DNA of 64,000 nt from positions 62,001 to 126,000 of the forward strand of contig JAVBXK010000018.1 in the NCBI GenBank assembly GCA_030824555.1. The letters run 5' to 3'. The position numbers were made by a program, and so were the translations under genes. This document shows, in pieces, positions 8,786-19,964 of the stretch. The first letter of the stretch is position 1; each line of letters starts with the position of its first letter. The notes beneath the pieces were generated by a model that was not told where the DNA came from, did no database searches, and saw only the letters and a list, made by a program, of their open reading frames with translations. Source of the stretch: a bacterium (lineage in GTDB: Bacteria > Pseudomonadota > Gammaproteobacteria > Burkholderiales > Burkholderiaceae_C).

Positions 8786-8898
8786 TTGAATAGCAAACAT
8801 GCCATACCAGCAAAGCGCTGAAGCACATTTTGTTATTGAATTTTATTTTGATAGCACACCATGCATGCCAGTAAAGCGGTAGAGGCATTTTTTTCATG
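8786..8898 (+). repeat. Interspersed 55-bp repeat, copies B and C in tandem
   Basis: Copy B (about 8786-8844): TTGAATAGCAAAC, then CCAGCAAAGCGCTGAAGCAC and a T-rich end. Copy C (about 8845-8898): GATAGCACACC, CCAGTAAAGCGGTAGAGGCA, seven Ts and CATG. The ATG of the next gene is formed at the end of copy C, and the GAGG inside the repeat (8882-8885) is the only Shine-Dalgarno-like sequence, 10 bases upstream. Confidence 0.75.
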
Positions 8899-9756
8899 TG
8901 TTTGATGGCCTTCGCCATTCACACCAGTCCGCAAGTGGGGCTGGTGCTGGCAGCCAACCGCGACGAAGCGCTCAACCGCCCCACCCTGCCCTTGCACCGC
9001 TGGTCCACCCCGGCAGGCGTGAACGTGATCGGCGGGCGTGACGGGCGCGACCACGGCACCTGGCTGGCCTGTACCGGCCCCGGTGCACCACCCCACGCCG
9101 CCAACCGGGTGGCCATGCTGACCAACGTGCGACATGGCCAGGACACCACCACCTGGCCCCGCAGCCGGGGCGAATTGCCTCTGCTGTGGCTGAACGGCAC
9201 CCCGCTGGAAACCCTCATCGCCCAGCTTGACCCCAGCGCCTACGGCGCCTTCAACCTGGTGGTGGGCAACGTGGCCACCGGCCAATGGCACTGGTTGACC
9301 AACCGCGATGCGGAGCACCGCACCACCTTGCACAGCCAGGCTCTGCCACCGGGGGTGTACGGCCTGTCCAACGCAGGCCTGAACACCCCATGGCCCAAAA
9401 CCGTGGCACTGCGCACCGCACTTGAAAACGCTTTGCCTGGCTTGCAAGCGAGCGGCCGCCCCAACCACCCGCAGCACAAACAAGCCGAAGAAACCCTGTG
9501 GGCCAAGCTGGCTGATCGGCACACCTGGCCCGATGCCGACCTGCCCCAAACCAACGTACCCATGGCGTGGGAACGCGCCCTGTCAGCCATCTGGGTGAAC
9601 CACCCCCCCACCTACGGCACCCGCACCAGTGCGCTGCTGTCAGTGATGCTGTCTGAAGGCGACGCGGGTAACTGGCAATGGCGGATGCAGGAGCACACCT
9701 GGCGGCCAGAGGCGCAGGCGGGGCTCAGGGTGGAGGAATGGGTGAGTGGGGGGTGA
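8896..9756 (+). CDS. NRDE family protein (TANGO2-like)
   Basis: 286 residues beginning MCLMAFAIH, with the family-defining ANRDE near residue 20 and the following RPTLPLHRW. The family (transport and Golgi organisation protein 2 in animals) has an Ntn-hydrolase-like N-terminus with Cys2 exposed after Met removal; roles in haem or lipid handling are proposed for eukaryotic members, and the bacterial role is unknown. The start lies at the very end of a repeat element, which seems to supply the ribosome-binding sequence. Downstream begins a small accessory island. Confidence 0.9.
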   Translation: MCLMAFAIHTSPQVGLVLAANRDEALNRPTLPLHRWSTPAGVNVIGGRDGRDHGTWLACTGPGAPPHAANRVAMLTNVRHGQDTTTWPRSRGELPLLWLNGTPLETLIAQLDPSAYGAFNLVVGNVATGQWHWLTNRDAEHRTTLHSQALPPGVYGLSNAGLNTPWPKTVALRTALENALPGLQASGRPNHPQHKQAEETLWAKLADRHTWPDADLPQTNVPMAWERALSAIWVNHPPTYGTRTSALLSVMLSEGDAGNWQWRMQEHTWRPEAQAGLRVEEWVSGG

Positions 9757-9847
9757 GCACAGGGAACTGCCTATCACGACGACCAGCTTTCGAGCTCGGC
9801 CAGTTTCGTAGCCTTGCCTTTTGATCCAAAAGAATGTGGGAGGCGAC

Positions 9848-11125
9848 GTGCCAGCTATTCAGATGACCACAACGGAGGTGCCCTGGGTCTACCGGCGTCT
9901 AGCGACCGCAATCGGTGCAGAACACTGGCAAGGCGCGGTGGCGCAGCAGGAGGAAGCGATTCGGGCAAACCACTTTCTCGGTGACTACCTGCGCTCTGAG
10001 TACGCCATCGCATACCAATTGGACCGGCTGCGAATACTGGTAGCGAGGTTTGGCACGGTGCCGCACAAGGTGTGTAGCGATCCAAGTATCTTTCCGGCCC
10101 TGGCCTTCGCTGCACAGGTGCTCAGCGTTCTGGATATCTGCTCGGTCAAGCAGAAAAAAGCATTTGTCAGACGGGTCCGCGATGCCTTCAGCTGCGCCGA
10201 GAAGATACACGGGTTGCTTTTGGAGGTGCAAGCAGCGACCCACTTCGCCCGCCATAGTCAAAGTTTGACTTGGCACAGGGCGAAAAACGAGGGGACTTTT
10301 GATCTTCTGATTGATGACCTCGGCCCGAACGGGCTTGAGGTCGAGTGCAAGTCCATTTCGGAAAACAAGGGCCGCCGCATCCATCGCCGCGCAGCATTGG
10401 AGTTCTGGGACGAGTTGTGGAAAGACCTGGCAAACGTTGCACTGAACCTTCGCTCGGGGCTTGCGGTTGTGCTGACTGTTCCTCATCGCTTACCGGAAGA
10501 CGCAGGAGAAAGACGCGCTCTCGGGAGAGAAGTCGTAATTCGAATCTTGGCTGGTAGCGGTGCGACCTTGGATGGAGGTGCGGAAGTACGCATAGACCCC
10601 TTCGATCCGGCCAGGATCGACGCGGCGAAGGACAAGAGCCGCAACGAATTGAGGACGGCCATCGACGGTGCGACAGGCACCGCCAATCGCGAAGCAGTCG
10701 TTTACGGTACCCCTGCGGGCGGAATGCTGGCATTCGTGATGCAAAGTGCACTTGATGACAAGGTACTGGATGAGGTGTTTGCTACCCTCGACGACTCAGC
10801 GGCGCGACAATTCACACGCAAGCGTGGCGCTTTGTTGTGGGTTGCTTTGCGAGGCATTGATGCAGACCAGTTGCTATCGCTACATGAGCAAGACAGTCGC
10901 CTGGAAGATCCACCTACGCCATTGAGACGCGAAGTTAGCAACTTCCTTCATCGAGCACCGGACCACATCGTCGGTGTTGTTTTCAGTAGTAGGAGTGGGA
11001 TTTTTCCGGCTGTTGATGGCTGCACGGACTCGGGCGGAGCAACGAACTTCTTCCTGAAGGAAGAAAGCCCGTATTGGCATGCAAGCTTCCATAGCCCGCT
11101 TCGAGCGATAGGAACAATGGATTAG
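9848..11125 (+). CDS. Uncharacterised protein with a PD-(D/E)XK nuclease-like motif
   Basis: About 425 residues; the start is uncertain (GTG 9848 after GGGAGG, ATG 9863, or TTG 9821). I do not recognise the family. The N-terminal ~110 residues are helical. Then GLLLEVQAATHFAR, FDLLIDDLG and LEVECKS (Asp152, Glu166-Cys-Lys168, with Glu126 upstream) form the E...D-X13-ExK pattern of PD-(D/E)XK nucleases. The C-terminal part has no recognised domain. Codon use is less GC-biased than the flanking genes, and a toxin-antitoxin remnant follows, both signs of an acquired segment. A defence or repair nuclease is possible, but this is inference from the motif alone. Confidence 0.7.
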   Translation: MPAIQMTTTEVPWVYRRLATAIGAEHWQGAVAQQEEAIRANHFLGDYLRSEYAIAYQLDRLRILVARFGTVPHKVCSDPSIFPALAFAAQVLSVLDICSVKQKKAFVRRVRDAFSCAEKIHGLLLEVQAATHFARHSQSLTWHRAKNEGTFDLLIDDLGPNGLEVECKSISENKGRRIHRRAALEFWDELWKDLANVALNLRSGLAVVLTVPHRLPEDAGERRALGREVVIRILAGSGATLDGGAEVRIDPFDPARIDAAKDKSRNELRTAIDGATGTANREAVVYGTPAGGMLAFVMQSALDDKVLDEVFATLDDSAARQFTRKRGALLWVALRGIDADQLLSLHEQDSRLEDPPTPLRREVSNFLHRAPDHIVGVVFSSRSGIFPAVDGCTDSGGATNFFLKEESPYWHASFHSPLRAIGTMD

Positions 11126-11338
11126 ATCGACGCGTTCGGGCTGTACGTCGGGCATGCTAGCCAGTGCAAAGCTACCCTGTGGATGCGCCAGTCAAAAGTG
11201 CCGCGCGCGTAACTAGAAGTCGGAAAGGGCTGGTGCGCCATAGCCGCCTCGGTTGCCTCGCCACACCATTTTCAAACGACCCAGACAAAACAGATTGACT
11301 GCTTCGCAGCGACAAGGTCAAGAGCACGGATTTCACCT

Positions 11339-11425
11339 GCGCTGACCGTCAATGGCAACTGGCGCATGGTGTTCACGTTTGAAGGTCAGGATGCCGTGCT
11401 CGTTGATTACAAAGACTACCACTGA
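11339..11425 (+). pseudogene. Remnant of a HigB-type toxin gene
   Basis: Only the last 28 codons are recognisable (ALTVNGNWRMVFTFEGQDA to VDYKDYH, then TGA), matching the C-terminus of RelE-fold HigB ribonuclease toxins. The frame is open back to a TAA at 11213 but contains no start codon, and the translated upstream part does not resemble HigB. The 5' half therefore looks deleted or scrambled. It lies 8 bp before higA, in the usual toxin-first order. Confidence 0.7.
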
Positions 11426-11433
11426 GGTTCAAC

Positions 11434-11709
11434 ATGACTCGAATGCATAACCCGCCGCATCCTGGTGAAATTCTCCGGGAGTATTTGGGCGACATCACCG
11501 TGACAGAAGCTGCTGTCAAGCTGGGTGTGAACCGGGTAACCTTGTCCCGCATCGTCACAGGCTCGTCGGGCATTTCTGCCGACATGGCCTATCGTTTGGG
11601 TGAAGCTTTTGGTACCAGTCCAGAGTTGTGGGCAGGTATGCAACTGCAGTACGACCTGTACCAGGCGAGCAAGTTGACGCGTCCTCGGATCGAGCGTCTG
11701 GCCGCGTAG
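11434..11709 (+). CDS. higA: HigA-type antitoxin, helix-turn-helix regulator
   Basis: 91-residue XRE-family protein of the HigA/VapI addiction-module group: the signature NPPHPGEILREYLG at about 5-18, a helix-turn-helix (VTEAAVKLGVNRVTLSRIV), then the dimerisation part with PELWAGMQLQYDL. In intact modules it neutralises HigB and represses its own operon. Here the toxin gene upstream is broken, so it is probably an orphan antitoxin or repressor. GAGG lies 6 bases before the ATG at 11434; a second ATG lies nine bases further on. Confidence 0.88.
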   Translation: MTRMHNPPHPGEILREYLGDITVTEAAVKLGVNRVTLSRIVTGSSGISADMAYRLGEAFGTSPELWAGMQLQYDLYQASKLTRPRIERLAA

Positions 11710-11768
11710 CCAGACACGCGCACACCGCCCGCCCAGCGTGGTCGCTGTGCCATCACCGGCCAGCAGCC

Positions 11769-12641
11769 TCAACCTGCCTTGCCCGCCAGCGCCAACACCA
11801 TGGTCTGGTGTGCCAACCCGGCTTCCTCGAACACCTCACCCTGAGGCACAAAACCGTGGCGGGCGTAAAACGCCACCGCACCGAGTTGTGCGTGCAGCAT
11901 CACCGATTGCACGCCCATCGCCTTGGCGCGTGCCAGCAGCGCGGTCAGCACCTGTGCGCCCAGGCTGAAGCTGCGCAGCGGGTGGCACACCGCCATGCGC
12001 CCGACCTGCGCCGATGAGCCGTTGAGCACCAGCCGCCCGGTGGCCACCGGCACGCCCACGCGGTTGGTCAGCAGGGCATGAACGGCCTCGGCATCGTTGG
12101 CATCCGACATCATGTCGGCTGGCACGCCCTTTTCGACGGCAAACACCGCATGCCGCAAGGGCATGGCCTGTGCTGACAGCTCGGCCCAGGTGCCCACCTG
12201 CAGGGTGGTCATGCCCTCGCCCGACTCGAACGCGGCCAGTGCATCGCGCAAGATCTGCGGCACTGGTTGCGAGGCCTTGGCGCCCGGCAGGGTGTACACG
12301 TACAGCAACTCGCCGGTGGCCAGCAGCTCGTGCCCACGGAACACCGCCGCCTGGAACACCATGGACGACTTGCCTGCCTTGACAAAGCGCATGCCGATGT
12401 CGAGCACGTCGTCCATGCGGGCGCTGGCAACGAAATCGACCGTGGCCTTGCGCACCACCATGTCGCCGCCGAGCTGGTGCATGCATTCGGTGAACGGCAG
12501 CGCGCTGGCACGCCAGTATTCGGTCATGGCCACGTCCATGTACATCAGGTAATGGGCGTTGAACACGATGGCCTGCATGTCCACCTCGGCCCAGCGCACG
12601 CGCAGGCGGTGGAGCATTCTGAAGTCGGTGCGGAGTGTCAT
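11769..12641 (-). CDS. Fusion of a hot-dog acyl-CoA thioesterase and a GNAT acetyltransferase
   Basis: 290 residues in two domains. Residues about 8-135 are a YbgC/FadM-type hot-dog thioesterase (RVRWAEVDMQAIVFNAHYL, with the catalytic-type Asp and the HYLMYMD helix). Residues about 150-285 are a GNAT domain: GRLVLNGSSAQVGRMAVCHP gives strand beta4 and the start of the acetyl-CoA loop, and GAVAFYARHGFVPQGEVF is the typical C-terminal end. The likely reactions are acyl-CoA hydrolysis and N-acetylation of an unknown acceptor. A copy of the 55-bp repeat lies just upstream. Confidence 0.88.
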   Translation of the reverse strand: MTLRTDFRMLHRLRVRWAEVDMQAIVFNAHYLMYMDVAMTEYWRASALPFTECMHQLGGDMVVRKATVDFVASARMDDVLDIGMRFVKAGKSSMVFQAAVFRGHELLATGELLYVYTLPGAKASQPVPQILRDALAAFESGEGMTTLQVGTWAELSAQAMPLRHAVFAVEKGVPADMMSDANDAEAVHALLTNRVGVPVATGRLVLNGSSAQVGRMAVCHPLRSFSLGAQVLTALLARAKAMGVQSVMLHAQLGAVAFYARHGFVPQGEVFEEAGLAHQTMVLALAGKAG

Positions 12642-12656
12642 GTCAAATTCCTGAAT

Positions 12657-12712
12657 GTGTAGCTGGTTACGCTTACATATAAAGCGTTGGAGGCATTTTT
12701 CATTGATAAATT
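12657..12712 (+). repeat. Interspersed 55-bp repeat, copy D
   Basis: TGTAGCTGG, then CATATAAAGCGTTGGAGGCA, five Ts and CATTGATAAATT. It fills the gap between the thioesterase-GNAT gene and the hydrolase gene (both minus), and its last bases touch the hydrolase stop codon. Confidence 0.7.
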
Positions 12713-13745
12713 AAGTGCCAAAAGCGCGCCGCAGTGCGCGGGCTGCATCCTGGTGGGCGGTCAGTGCCTCGGGGATGGCGCGGCCCATTTTGATGAACTC
12801 GTGCGTCACGCCCCGGTAAATCTCCAGGTCAACCGGCACACCGGCCATGCGCAGTCTGTCGGCGTAGGCCACGCCTTCGTCGACCAGCGGGTCGCACTCG
12901 GCCAGGCCCATCCAGCACGGGGCCACGCCGTCCACATCGGGCACCCGCAACGGTGCAAACCACCAGTGCTCGCGGTCGGTGCGGTCGGGGATGTACTGGT
13001 CGAAAAAGTAGTCGATGGCATGTGACTCCAGCACGAAGCCGTGGGCAAAGGTGTGGTGCGAAGGGGTGTCCTGGTGCGCCGTGGTGCCAGGGTAGAACAG
13101 CATCTGCAAGGCCAGCGGCACGCCTGCGTCCCGTGCCATGAGTGCAACCACCGCAGCCAGCGTGCCACCGGCGCTGTCGCCTCCCACGGCGATGCGCTGG
13201 GCATCCAGGCCCAGTGCCGCTGCCTGGTCACGCAGTGCCAGCAGGCTGTCCCAGGCGTCGTGCACGGCGGTGGGGTAACGGTGCTCGGGTGCCAGGCGGT
13301 AGTCGACTGACACCACCGCGCACTGCGCCAAGTGCGCCAGGTGGCGGCACAGGGTTTCATGCGTGGCCACGCTGCCGATGGTGAAGCCCCCGCCGTGCAA
13401 GTACAGCAGCACGGGCAAGTCGGTGGCAGCAATGGCTGCTGCATCTGTGGCTGTGGCGGCGGTGGTGGGGCCTGCGGCATCGGGCCCGTGCGGGTGGGCA
13501 GCCGAATGGGGCACCCACAGGCGGGCATGCAGGGTGTGGCCGTCGCGTGTGGGCAGCGCCAGGTCTTCGACACGCGCCATTTTGTGGGGCTGCAGATCGA
13601 GCACGCCTGAACCCTGTTCGTAAAAGTCGCGCGCCTGTTGCGGCGTCAGCGTGTGCATGGGCGGGCGGCCGGCACGGGTCATGCGGTCGATGACACCCCG
13701 CATCAAGGGCGTCAGGCGGGCTCGCGGATTCGAATGGTGGCTCAT
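12711..13745 (-). CDS. Alpha/beta hydrolase of the hormone-sensitive lipase family
   Basis: 344 residues from ATG at 13745 (MSHHSNPRARL). HSL-family signatures: LHGGGFTIGS (oxyanion hole), GGDSAGGTLAA (nucleophile Ser), ECDPLVDEG (Asp) and GVTHEFIKM (His). It probably hydrolyses short or medium acyl esters in the cytoplasm. Between the first strands and the HGGG motif there is an Ala/Thr-rich insertion (AAGPTTAATATDAAAIAATD) written in GCx-type codon repeats (about 13420-13500), not typical of the family. A longer frame to 13892 exists but has no better start. Confidence 0.92.
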   Translation of the reverse strand: MSHHSNPRARLTPLMRGVIDRMTRAGRPPMHTLTPQQARDFYEQGSGVLDLQPHKMARVEDLALPTRDGHTLHARLWVPHSAAHPHGPDAAGPTTAATATDAAAIAATDLPVLLYLHGGGFTIGSVATHETLCRHLAHLAQCAVVSVDYRLAPEHRYPTAVHDAWDSLLALRDQAAALGLDAQRIAVGGDSAGGTLAAVVALMARDAGVPLALQMLFYPGTTAHQDTPSHHTFAHGFVLESHAIDYFFDQYIPDRTDREHWWFAPLRVPDVDGVAPCWMGLAECDPLVDEGVAYADRLRMAGVPVDLEIYRGVTHEFIKMGRAIPEALTAHQDAARALRRAFGT

Positions 13746-13982
13746 GTGGTCAACGGTACAGGCTGAATCCAGGCGGCGTGCCACGGGCAAGGTGCGCAAA
13801 GTGGGGGCCAGATCACCGGATGGCGCCAGCAGAAACAAGAGGGGAACAGTGTAATGAGCTGCCTCGCCCAGGCCTGTCACGGCACACCGCACAGGCCACA
13901 GCCAGTCGTTAAACTACGCGAAAAAATCAAATGTCCAGGGTAAACACTGACTCCATCCCGGCACCTGCCACCTGATGTCACC

Positions 13983-14333
13983 ATGGCCTACAACACCATT
14001 TACTTCCAGAACCAGCAAACCGGCCAGACCCGCCGCGCACCGGTGGGCTACGCGTGGACGCTGTTGTTCTTCGGACCGTTTGTGTTCCTGGCGCGCAAGG
14101 AGTGGATGTTGTTTGCCATGGCGTTGGTGCTGACGGTGCTGACGCTGCACATCAGCAACATCGTGTTGTCGTTCAAGGCCAACCGCATGTACATCCAGAT
14201 GCTGATCAACCAGGGCTACCGGGTGGCCCGTGTCAAACGGGGCAGTGTGGAACGTATGTCAAAGAAGCTGGGCATCCCCCTGCCCTCGCTGTCGTCTTTT
14301 CTGTTTGCAGAAACGAAGGTCGCGTTCCGCTGA
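13983..14333 (+). CDS. Small membrane protein (DUF2628/HrgC-like)
   Basis: 116 residues. The N-terminus MAYNTIYFQNQQTGQTRRAP resembles short membrane proteins annotated as DUF2628 or HrgC. GYAWTLLFFGPFVFLARKEW and MLFAMALVLTVLTLHISNIVL form two membrane segments, followed by a basic cytoplasmic tail (KANRMYIQMLINQGYRVARV). Function is unknown. It stands alone, divergent from the hydrolase and convergent with the patatin gene; a short stem (GGCTG/CAGCC near 14343) could end transcription. Confidence 0.75.
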   Translation: MAYNTIYFQNQQTGQTRRAPVGYAWTLLFFGPFVFLARKEWMLFAMALVLTVLTLHISNIVLSFKANRMYIQMLINQGYRVARVKRGSVERMSKKLGIPLPSLSSFLFAETKVAFR

Positions 14334-14365
14334 AGCGTGAGAGGCTGAGCCCCAGCCGCCATTCA

Positions 14366-15478
14366 TCACAGGTCAAACACCTGGCCCATATCGGGGTTGT
14401 CCAGCCATTGCGCAAATTCATCAGCCAGTTGCTGGCTGGCTGCCACGGCAGCGTGCCACAGGCGTGAGCGGGTGTCGAAATCGCGGCTGTATCGGGTGAA
14501 ATCGGTGCGGTCGGGCAGTTTGCCGTTGGGCAGCGTGGCCACCCACTCAGGGTTGGGGGCCAGCACCAGCATGTGGCTCAAGGCGGCCGTGGCCGGGTGT
14601 CTCCAGGCGAGGGCTTTGTCCAGCCAACCCGGTACCACGGCCTGCTGAAAATGGGGGTACAGCACCAAACCAGGCTGGCGGCCAGCGGGGGTGGCGTAGC
14701 GCATGTGCAGGTGGTAATCGGTGATGCCACCGTCCCAGTAACACCCGAACGGCGCACCGGGTATGCCCACCACGGGCGACAGCACAAACGGGATCGAGCA
14801 ACTGGCCTGCAGCGCGGCCATGAAGTTGGCTTGCGTCAACACCACGTGGCGTGTGCTGAGGTCATCCGTTGTAAACGGCAGGGGTTGGGCTTGCGCCGAT
14901 GCCACACCACTGGCCGCCACCGGGTTTGAAAACACCACACGCTGCAGCCACGCACCCAGCGCCTTGCGGTGCACGGCGTTGCTGACAAATGCCCCGGCAT
15001 AGCCCACCGGCATGCGCACGTTGCCAGGGTGTGCCAGCATGTGGCGACCCCGCGACGTGATGATGTGCAGCCGGTAACGCGGGTGGTGCAGCACCTCTGT
15101 CAGGCGGCCACCGTAGAAGCGCTTCAGGTTGTCGGCAAACTGTTCGCTGACGCGGTGCGCCGGGGGCCGCTTTTCGCCGGGAGCCAGTTCGTAGTGCTGG
15201 GCAATGTAGTCGTGCTCCAACCGGGCAAAAGCGGCGCCGCTGTCGGTCAGGCACGCAGTGGCCATGCGCCACGCACCGATGGAGGCCCCCACCAGATCAA
15301 TGGGCTGGTTGCTGCGGGGCAGCCATTCTGTGAACAGAAAGCGGTCCAGCCGCCCCAGCATCAACCCCTTGGGGCCACCCGCTGCGGCGGGGATGCAACT
15401 GACATCGGCCGGGGACAGGCCCTGCCGCACCAGGTGCTGACGCGCCGCCGGGCCGGCGTACAGGCGCAAGGCCTTCAT
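14366..15478 (-). CDS. Patatin-like phospholipase
   Basis: 370 residues. Patatin-family catalytic dyad: GASIGAW (GxSxG, nucleophile Ser near residue 66) and DGGITDYH (catalytic Asp in DGG). AAAGGPKGLMLG near residue 32 may form the glycine-rich oxyanion loop. Expected to release fatty acids from phospholipids or other lipids. No signal peptide is seen, so it should be cytoplasmic. It is a single gene between a convergent membrane-protein gene and HDOD genes on the same strand, 70 bp away. Confidence 0.88.
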   Translation of the reverse strand: MKALRLYAGPAARQHLVRQGLSPADVSCIPAAAGGPKGLMLGRLDRFLFTEWLPRSNQPIDLVGASIGAWRMATACLTDSGAAFARLEHDYIAQHYELAPGEKRPPAHRVSEQFADNLKRFYGGRLTEVLHHPRYRLHIITSRGRHMLAHPGNVRMPVGYAGAFVSNAVHRKALGAWLQRVVFSNPVAASGVASAQAQPLPFTTDDLSTRHVVLTQANFMAALQASCSIPFVLSPVVGIPGAPFGCYWDGGITDYHLHMRYATPAGRQPGLVLYPHFQQAVVPGWLDKALAWRHPATAALSHMLVLAPNPEWVATLPNGKLPDRTDFTRYSRDFDTRSRLWHAAVAASQQLADEFAQWLDNPDMGQVFDL

Positions 15479-15548
15479 GCGAAAGACTGCCTGGAAGGCG
15501 GCTCAGAGCCAGAGAGGATGCCGGGCATGGCTGAAACTGCTCAACCTC

Positions 15549-16370
15549 TCAGCCGCTGACACCTTCACGCGCGTGCTGCAGCGCTGGAATGTTGTCGCTC
15601 ATGATGGCGTCGGGGTCCACACCCAGGGCGATGCCCACGGCGTCGGGGTAAGAACCGATCAGCGCACTGTGTTTGATGTCGGAGAACTCGACACGCGACC
15701 GCCATGCGGCCAAGTGCACCACTGCTGCGATGGGTTCGATATTTTCGTTGTCGAAGGGGTGCAGGTGGTTTTCCAGCCCCGCCACCATGCGCTTGGGGAA
15801 ACGCCACTCGCGCGCCAGCGCCGCACCCACTTGGGCGTAGTTGTAGCCAAAGGCGGCGTCTTCGGCCTCGGCACGGCGCAAATCGAAAGGCGACAGCTGC
15901 TCGTTGACTTTCGCCATGGCCTCTGGCATGCCCACGTGCATGACCAACTCGCCAATGCCGTGGATCAACCCGGCCGTGTACACCGCGCTGTCGTCCACAC
16001 CCAGCGGGGCTGCCACGTACCGGGCCAGGTTGGCCGTGGTCAGGCTGTAGCGCCAGAAAATTTCAAGGTCGATACCCGGTGCATGGTGAAAACCGTCTTG
16101 CAGCAAGGCGGCAAGCGCCATGGCCCGCACCTTCACGAGGCCCAGCATGGAGATGGCCTCCCTGGGGTGACTGACCGAACGCAACAGACCAAAAAAAGCC
16201 GAATTGGCCTGCCGGATGATCTTGGCGGTCAGGACCGGGTCGGTCTCGATCAGCTCAGCCAGGGTTTGGAGATCGGCATCGGGATCGTCCAGCGTGTCGA
16301 TGAGTTTGCCCGCAATTTTGGGTGCAGGCGGCAGGGCTTTCGGCTGGGCTAGCAGGGCTTCGAGTTTCAT
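15549..16370 (-). CDS. HDOD domain protein (second of a tandem pair)
   Basis: 273 residues made almost wholly of one HDOD domain, an HD-like fold usually without full metal ligands that is linked to signal transduction. It begins MKLEALLAQPKALPPAPKIA; VLTAKIIRQANSAFFGL and YTAGLIHGIGELVMHVGMP are typical. It is clearly paralogous to the next gene upstream: both start M(K/E)LE-LLAQP-ALP and share length and domain limits. The gap is 48 bp, so they are probably co-transcribed. HDOD proteins often work beside c-di-GMP or chemotaxis systems; no partner is adjacent. Confidence 0.9.
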   Translation of the reverse strand: MKLEALLAQPKALPPAPKIAGKLIDTLDDPDADLQTLAELIETDPVLTAKIIRQANSAFFGLLRSVSHPREAISMLGLVKVRAMALAALLQDGFHHAPGIDLEIFWRYSLTTANLARYVAAPLGVDDSAVYTAGLIHGIGELVMHVGMPEAMAKVNEQLSPFDLRRAEAEDAAFGYNYAQVGAALAREWRFPKRMVAGLENHLHPFDNENIEPIAAVVHLAAWRSRVEFSDIKHSALIGSYPDAVGIALGVDPDAIMSDNIPALQHAREGVSG

Positions 16371-16418
16371 GGCAGTACGGCGTGTGGGAGTCAGATGAAT
16401 GAACAGAAGCTGTGTGCA

Positions 16419-17246
16419 TCAGCTGAGGAAAATCCCCAGCTCACCTTTGCTGCTCCAGTCCTCGGGGTCTTTTTCGAGCAGCGTGTCCAGGTCCAGGCCC
16501 ATGACCAATCCCACCATATCGGGGTAGGTGGCGGCCAGGCCATTGGCATCCAGTTGAACTTCTTGTGCCCTGGCACGCCACACAGCCATGTGCAACACGC
16601 CTGCCAGCATTTCGTAGGTTTCACCTTCGAACGGGGCTTGCAGGTATTGCAGCGCCTTGACGATGGGCTCGGGAAAGTTCCACTTCACGGCAAAACCGGC
16701 ACTGACGTCGGCATAGCTGTAGCCAAACATCGATTTTTCCGCCTGCGCACGGTCCAGCCCCAGCGGCGGGACGGAAAAATCAAGACGGCGGATGTCGTCA
16801 GGCATGCCCATGTGCATGACCAAGTCACCCAGCGCATGCACCAAACCAGCGGTGAACGCCGAACCGGCATCCACCTTCATGGCTTGCGCGAGCGAGCGGG
16901 CAATTTTGGCCACGTTCAGGCTGTAGCGCCAGAACTGCTCCAGATTCACGCCTTCCACCTTGCGAAAGGCACCACCCAATGCCGCCGCCATGACCATGGT
17001 CCGCACGTGGTTCAGGCCCATGATGGACGCAGCCTCTTGCACGCTGCCCACCTGGCGCTGCAGGTTGAAAAAGCTGGAGTTGGCGAGGCGCAGGGCACGC
17101 GTCGTCAGCGCCGGATCGGACGCCAGCAGCGTGCCGATGCGGCGGATGTCGGGATCGTCCTTGTCCAGCTCGGTCATGAGGTGGGCAACGGCCTCCGGGA
17201 TGCTGGGCAATGCCCTGGGCTGGGCAAGCAGTTTTTCAAGTTCCAT
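16419..17246 (-). CDS. HDOD domain protein (first of a tandem pair)
   Basis: 275 residues, a single HDOD domain (MELEKLLAQPRALPSIPEAV; ALTTRALRLANSSFFNLQ; FTAGLVHALGDLVMHMGMP). Paralogue of the following gene, most likely from tandem duplication. Motif positions correspond along the whole length. Putative scaffolding or signalling role in the cytoplasm. It lies 91 bp from tex on the same strand. Confidence 0.9.
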   Translation of the reverse strand: MELEKLLAQPRALPSIPEAVAHLMTELDKDDPDIRRIGTLLASDPALTTRALRLANSSFFNLQRQVGSVQEAASIMGLNHVRTMVMAAALGGAFRKVEGVNLEQFWRYSLNVAKIARSLAQAMKVDAGSAFTAGLVHALGDLVMHMGMPDDIRRLDFSVPPLGLDRAQAEKSMFGYSYADVSAGFAVKWNFPEPIVKALQYLQAPFEGETYEMLAGVLHMAVWRARAQEVQLDANGLAATYPDMVGLVMGLDLDTLLEKDPEDWSSKGELGIFLS

Positions 17247-17337
17247 CTACGTACTGATCTGACTGATCTGATTTGCAGCGAGGTAAACCGTCACCTTAAC
17301 CTAAAACCGCGCCACCGGAGCGCGTGCAAACGCCCAA

Positions 17338-19797
<2,460 letters not shown>

Positions 19798-19964
19798 GTC
19801 GAGGGTCAGGGTCAGCAAGCTGAATCGGTCAGCTCACTGGATGCCGAGTGGCCAAGGGGCGCAAAGTGTGCCATATGCAACTTCGTGCACGAACTGCCCT
19901 TGTCTGCGGCGAAAAGTCGGCTTCGTGCCACGCACCTGCCGCACACTGAACGTACACTGAACCT

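Noticed and set aside
7569-8918. Open minus-strand frame continuing upstream of mltG for more than 1.3 kb
   Set aside because: It runs antisense to ygfZ and the NRDE start, is Gln/His/Gly-rich as typical for the shadow of a high-GC gene, and shows no MltG similarity; MltG of normal length starts at 7568.
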